From NCBI GenBank assembly GCA_001247695.2, contig LGRX02034425.1, positions 1-33,519 on the forward strand: a DNA stretch of 33,519 bases. Reading direction: 5' to 3'. The translations under genes and the position numbers were made by a program. The DNA is from Cymbomonas tetramitiformis (taxonomy: Eukaryota > Chlorophyta > Pyramimonadophyceae > Pyramimonadales > Pyramimonadaceae). Below the pieces are notes generated by a model, which was given only the letters and a program-made list of their open reading frames with translations, made no database searches and was not told the DNA's origin. Below are positions 25,501 through 31,500 of this stretch, in pieces; position 1 is the first letter of the stretch; each line of letters opens with the position of its first letter.

Positions 25501-28500
25501 TTTTCTCTGCCGCTTTCCAAGACTTTTTCTCTGCCGCAAACCCGCAGCATACGATAGCAGGGCCTCGAGAGGTTCGCCATTTCCAGGGGTGCAAGCACGA
25601 GTATGCTGATGTGTACACTGAAAGCAGATACGAGTGGGTCGCCACTGGCAGCAGCATGCAGGTGCGTGCGCGCTGATGCCAGCCTCGCGGCGCTGATGCC
25701 AGCCTCACAGCCTCGCGCCGCTGCCGAGATTCACAGGAACTGCATTTCGAAAGCAGAATGCGGCTGAATAGCGACAGGCGATCAGCCGCTCGCGGTGCAT
25801 ATGCTGCTTGGGCGCTCACCGCAAAGTTAGACACGATCGCGGTATTATTTATGTACACGTCACCCATCGTGACGTACAGTCCGCCGCCATACTGCACCGT
25901 GCACAGCGCAACCCACTCATACTCATCCACCCATGCGATGCTCGAGGTGTGCATCAGCCGGAGCCGCCTGCGCTCCGTGCGGTGCTGGCCTCAGCGCCTC
26001 GGACCTGCAGGTTTCCTGGGCTGAGGATACTTTGAGTTGGAATAAGCGCTGACGCGGACATGATGACGGGTCAAAGCGCGACGTGGGTATCCGCACCGAA
26101 GCCTAGATTGGCACATCTGCCGCTGCGCTTATATCAGCGCAGCCCCCTCGCCCCGGCTGCAGCGATACATCTCTGTCTGATTCACGGAAACATCTCTGTC
26201 GGAGCACTCATAGCATGCGTATGCCACACGCCCCACCAAATTCCACATGCTCGCGATGCGCGCCATGCGATATGTTATACGGGCGCCGCCGCCACCGTTC
26301 CAGTACTGCAAATTCTGAGTACACCACAGGTTTCATATATACAAGATGGGGTAAGGCGGGATGCATATGTATGGCGGGGTAGCGTGTGGAGGGAGGGGGG
26401 GAACATAGTTGCAAACTGATCTAAAGCCTGGCGCGGAGATCTGCGCCGCATTCCTGTACATCTCTGTTCATCTCGGTTCATCTCTGTTTATCTCTGTTCA
26501 TCTCTGTTTATTTCTGATTATAGCTTTCGACTTTTCTGCCTCCCATCGCAGCAAACCCGGAAATCGCTGCTCTCTCGCCAAGTGGAATAGATGAATGGAA
26601 GGAAAATAGATTCTCACTCGCGCTGCACAAAAATAGACTCTCACTCGCGCTGCACAAAAATAGACTCTCACTCGCGCTGCACAAAAATAGACTCTCACTC
26701 GCGCGCTGCACGAAAGCTGGTTATCTCAACGAATGTCAGCGGGGTCACTTTTGGCAATAGAATTGCTGTGCAAAAGCAATTAAAAATTCCGGACAGCTCT
26801 GGGTTTAACACTGGGGCCTTCGTAGCCCTTCCACCTCCCTCCGAGCCCCCAGCAACGTAACCGCAGGGCATATTCCCCAGGACCCGCAGGGCATATTCCC
26901 CAGCAACGTAACCGCAGGGCATATTCCCCAGGACCCAGGGCATATTCACCAGGACCCGCATGTCAGTGCGATCATGCTCGGGCACGTGCCCTGTATGCCA
27001 CGTTGCCTTGCAGCACCGTGTCGATGATGCTCAAACTCAGGTGGTCATCCGGATACTCGACAACGCTTAGGCCCCCACCATCCGCCTGGGGCGCAAACAA
27101 GACAGACGATGCCCGCCGCATCCTTCAATCTGAGCTCATCAGGGCAGGATTATGCCCCCACCACAAAAAGCATGATTCATCAAATCGCACGACTCACTTC
27201 AGCGACGTTGTCCCGGAAGATGGTGTCCACGATCACTACGTTCAGAGTATCCACCAAAGCCCCTCCCTCCTCATACCGATTTAGTTGAATGGCACCGCCA
27301 AGCTGAGCCCTCCCCCCCACAAAAGCATCCAGCCCCCATCCCACGCCCTCAAGCTCGCTGGCGCCTACGGGTCCCCTCGCTGCAGCTCATGGGCCTCGAC
27401 AGTGGTTGCTGAGTCGATCTGATGGTCCCCACCCTTAGCACAGCTCCACACGCGACCCCAGCACAATCATACTTCACATGCTCTCAGCCGTGCGATCAAA
27501 CCTGTATGACAAGGTACGCAGCACAACGATATTGTAGGCGTCAGATCAGGTCTCAGGACTCCGATCGGCCAATCTGGATTGAAGTGGCCACGGCGCCAGC
27601 TCTTCTCCTCGATGCCATGTACTTCTCTTTGCGGGCACGTGGACACCACTGATCCACCTCAAGGGAGCTGCCTTCTCCCGGCTCTCACTCCCAGTTGCCT
27701 CCCCTCATGCCCCTTGGCCCCTAGCTCCCCACTGATGCCACAAGCCCCCATTGATTGCCCCATTTGCGACCCTCACTCCTCCCCACCACTCGCCCCTCAC
27801 TAGCCGCCTGCCGTTGAGTAGAAAGGACAGGGCGGCGGCATGGCAGCGCAAATTGGAGCGGGCAGTGCCGCCGCGCACCTTGGCAATGTTCCCTGTAAAG
27901 ATACAGCCCGAGATGCTGAGAGTCCCATTCGCAAAGTTCACCGCACCACCCCAGTCCTGTGCATCACCTCACCCAACCCTTGCATCAGTCGACCCAGCCG
28001 GGAGCCCCTCTGACCAAGCACCACCCCAGTCCTGTGCATCACCTCCAACCCCTGTGTAGGTCCAACTAGATTTAGGCTCGGCTGAGGGGGAACGGTGTCC
28101 ACACTGCAAAGGAGTGCTCGAGAGGCACGGCGACGACACGGGGATGGGGAGAAGAAGGCGTGGTCATCAAGATGCGGCTGGCGGGACGGTGGTGTCACGC
28201 CATGTAGTGCAAGCAGGGTAAGGCCTCTACTTACCTTGGCCGCGTTACTGGAGAAGATGGTGTCTCTCAGCTCCGTGTAGCCCGTCTCAAGGTAAAGAGC
28301 TCCCCCATCATAAAGCTGCGGTACCACACTCTCCGTGCAAGGTCACGCTCAGCGGGCCGTCTCAAGGCAAGCGCTCTCTCACCGTTGGATCCTGGGAACG
28401 CGGGAAATTACTGCACAGTGCTTCGAAACAAACAACAAAATCAGGACGCCTCCAGCCTGGCGCAAGCAAAGCTTGTCAATGACCGGTCCTGCCTCCATCA

Positions 28501-31500
28501 TGCCGGCAAAGCCGGCCCACATCCCTCTCCGCCGCAGGGGTGCGAGCTGCCGGCCCACATCCCTCTCCGCCGCAGGGGTGCGAGCTGCCGGCCCACATCC
28601 CTCTCCGCCGCAGGGGTGCGAGCTGCCGGCCCACATCTCTCTCCGCCGCAGGGGTGCAGGTTGCTGGAACACTTATACCTTCGCAACGTTGCGGCTAAAC
28701 TCGCAGGACCACACCATCAAGTCCGCATTGGAAACGTAGATCGCGCCTCCGTTACTGTAGGTCGCCTGCCCCACTCGCCCACGCCCCGAGACATAACACG
28801 GCCTGGTCGTCAGCAGCACGGCCTCTGCCAGGACGAGCGCCCTCTCACCAGCACCCTCTGCACATCTGAGGGGTGGGTGAGGCGAGTGCATTTTCAGCAT
28901 GTGGCGGTGGGCACCGCCATCGACGGGTGCCACGCAGGTGCTGGAAGGCAGAGGCGCCTCACCACCGCAGTGTTATCTGTGAACACCGTGTGCGTCATCT
29001 GCAGCGCCCCGAAGGAAGCATAGACTGCCCCCCCTAAGAGCTGAGCATGCCACAACCCCTCACCTCCCCACCGCATCCAACCCTCATCCCTGATGTCAGT
29101 ATTCTCGCATATGCATCGCACACTAGGGGCGTTGTCGACCAATCACAGCTCGGACACATGCCTAGCCATTGTGCAATGCCTGCCGCGGCCCATCTACCAG
29201 CAGGCCTAAACACAGTGAGGCGCGGTCAGGACCAGCCTTGCGCGTGCCTGTGCCAATCTCACAAGGGTGGGTGACGGGGAAGGGGGCTCACCTGCACTCT
29301 GTTCTCCCTCACCTCACAGTAGCGGAGATCAACCAATCCGCTGTAAAGGTACAGCGCGCCTCCCAGGGATTGATGCTCCTGTCCCAATGCCGATGACTTC
29401 GCGTCATGCTTGCACTCTACAAGCCTACTCCATCGTTGGTGGATGGCGGCGTGGCCTCGACACAGGCACCAGGGTGGCCAGAGCACTCGGGAAGGAGCCC
29501 GTCGGCCGTGAAGCGCTTTTCAGCTGTGAGGCGTACCGTGGCTTCGTTTCCCGCCAGCACCGTGTTATTCATCTGCACCGAGCCGCTCACCACCACAATT
29601 GCCCCTCCGGCATACTGCCACATGTGACCCCAGCTCCCCACCTTTTCAGCATCAGCATGCCCCTGCCATAGACCCCCCTTTAAGCAAGCATTTCGTTTGG
29701 AATGAGAAAGCGCATCGCCCAGTGTGCAACACGTTCACGAGTGACTGGCGTATCAACTCCTTCCTTCTGGTCGGCTGTTCGAAACTTCCAAGACATGGTT
29801 CAAGATTCCCAGCTTTGTTTCAAAATGCGACCAGAAACACGTCATACATTCGCCATGGCATTGGATGTGGGCATTCCAAAGGGTTAGCGTGCAATTCTAA
29901 GCTTTTGTCTATCGTCCCGCAAGTTTCCTCGCGACTCTGGTGTGATGTCTGACCAAACCTAGGACCAGGGCACCGCACCAGGAATCAGTCCCCACGCGGC
30001 CGATCGGATCAGTCCCCACGCGGCCGATCGGATCAGTCCCCACGCGGCCGATCGGATCAGTCCCCACGCGGCTGATCGGATCAGTCCCCGCGCGGCCGAT
30101 CGGATCAGTCCCCGCGCGGCCGATCGGATCAGTCCCCGCGCGGCCGATCGATCAGTCCCCACGCGGCCGATCGGATCAGTCCCCACGCGGCCGATCGGAT
30201 CAGTCCCCGCGCGGCCGATCGGATCGGTCCCACGCGGCCGATCGGATCGGTCCCCACGCGGCCGATCGGATCAGTCCCCACGCGGCCCATCGGATCGGTC
30301 CCCACGCGGCCCATCAGATCAGTCCTCACGCGGCCGATCGGATCGGCCCCCACGCGGCCGATCCAAATGCTCCTTTGGGCAGTTTGGCCCCCACTTGGGT
30401 CCGTGGATTGGCCACGTCAAGCGTTCTGCCACCCGTGGCCATGTGAGGCACTCAAGAATCCTCAGAAGCCGAAGCCGCACCCGCACCCGCAGCAGCAGCA
30501 GCGTACCCGCACCCAAAACACGGTCAGGGTCAGGGTCAGGGTCAGGGGCAGGGTCAGGGTCAGGGTGAGAGTTGGGGTTGGGGCCAGGCTTGGGGCCGGG
30601 GTCAAGGTCAGGGTCAGGGCTGGCCAGCGCGATTCAAGCGGGCTTGGCGCGCCCAGCGATGGAAGCATAGCAAATATCGCACGCGGTGCACCTACCCTTG
30701 CAGTGCAGTTAATGATCTGGCTATTCGTGATGATCACATTTCCCCAATCCACATAGATACCCCCTCCTTGCACCTGCACCATTGAGCCCTCACCACCCTC
30801 TCCCCCCTCTGGTGTTCTCAGATGAATGCCCTCCCGGTCTCGCGCCCCTCTGCCGCCGGTGCTGAACCTTGCACACAACACCCGTGAGCCTCTCCAATCT
30901 CCCAAATCATTCCGCCATCGCCTAAACAATATTCAAAATAAGAAAAAGGCATTCTACACGAGCAGGGCTCTGCCTCGTGACGTGAAGTCAATAGAACCTA
31001 GACCGGCCAAGTACAGCAGAAGGGGGTGCAACAGCATTGCGGTTTTGTCGGAACCAAGGTAAGCCATGCATGGCGGCACAGGAACAGCAGGAGCCCGCAC
31101 CGCATAGCCATTCGTGATGGAGATGCGGTCGATGATGAACTCGTCGATGTTCCAGTAAAGCTGCACATAAAACGGCTGAAAGGCTCCGCCCCCGTCCACA
31201 ATGCAGAGCGCCTCCGCGCACTCCCCCGAGATGCTGAGAGACCGCGATGCCACCGGCAGCTCGGAGGTCAACCTGGCGAGCATGCCTCCACCTAACTCAG
31301 CACTGGATCGCGAGCAAAGTGACTGCGCCATAACAAGACCATCAACCGCCGTCCGATCTCCGAATTTGTAGCGGGTGAACTCTGTCACAACATGGATAAG
31401 GTGTGCCCTCGCCTTTCCCATCCTGAAGTGCATTGATGCTGGATATTATCATTCATGAATGGGGCAGCCACGTGCACAGCGCGAGAGCGGGCTTCATATT

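Noticed and set aside
30522..30628. GGTCAG run as an internal telomere
   Set aside because: The hexamer is imperfect and does not match known telomere repeats; it is more simply a short tandem repeat.
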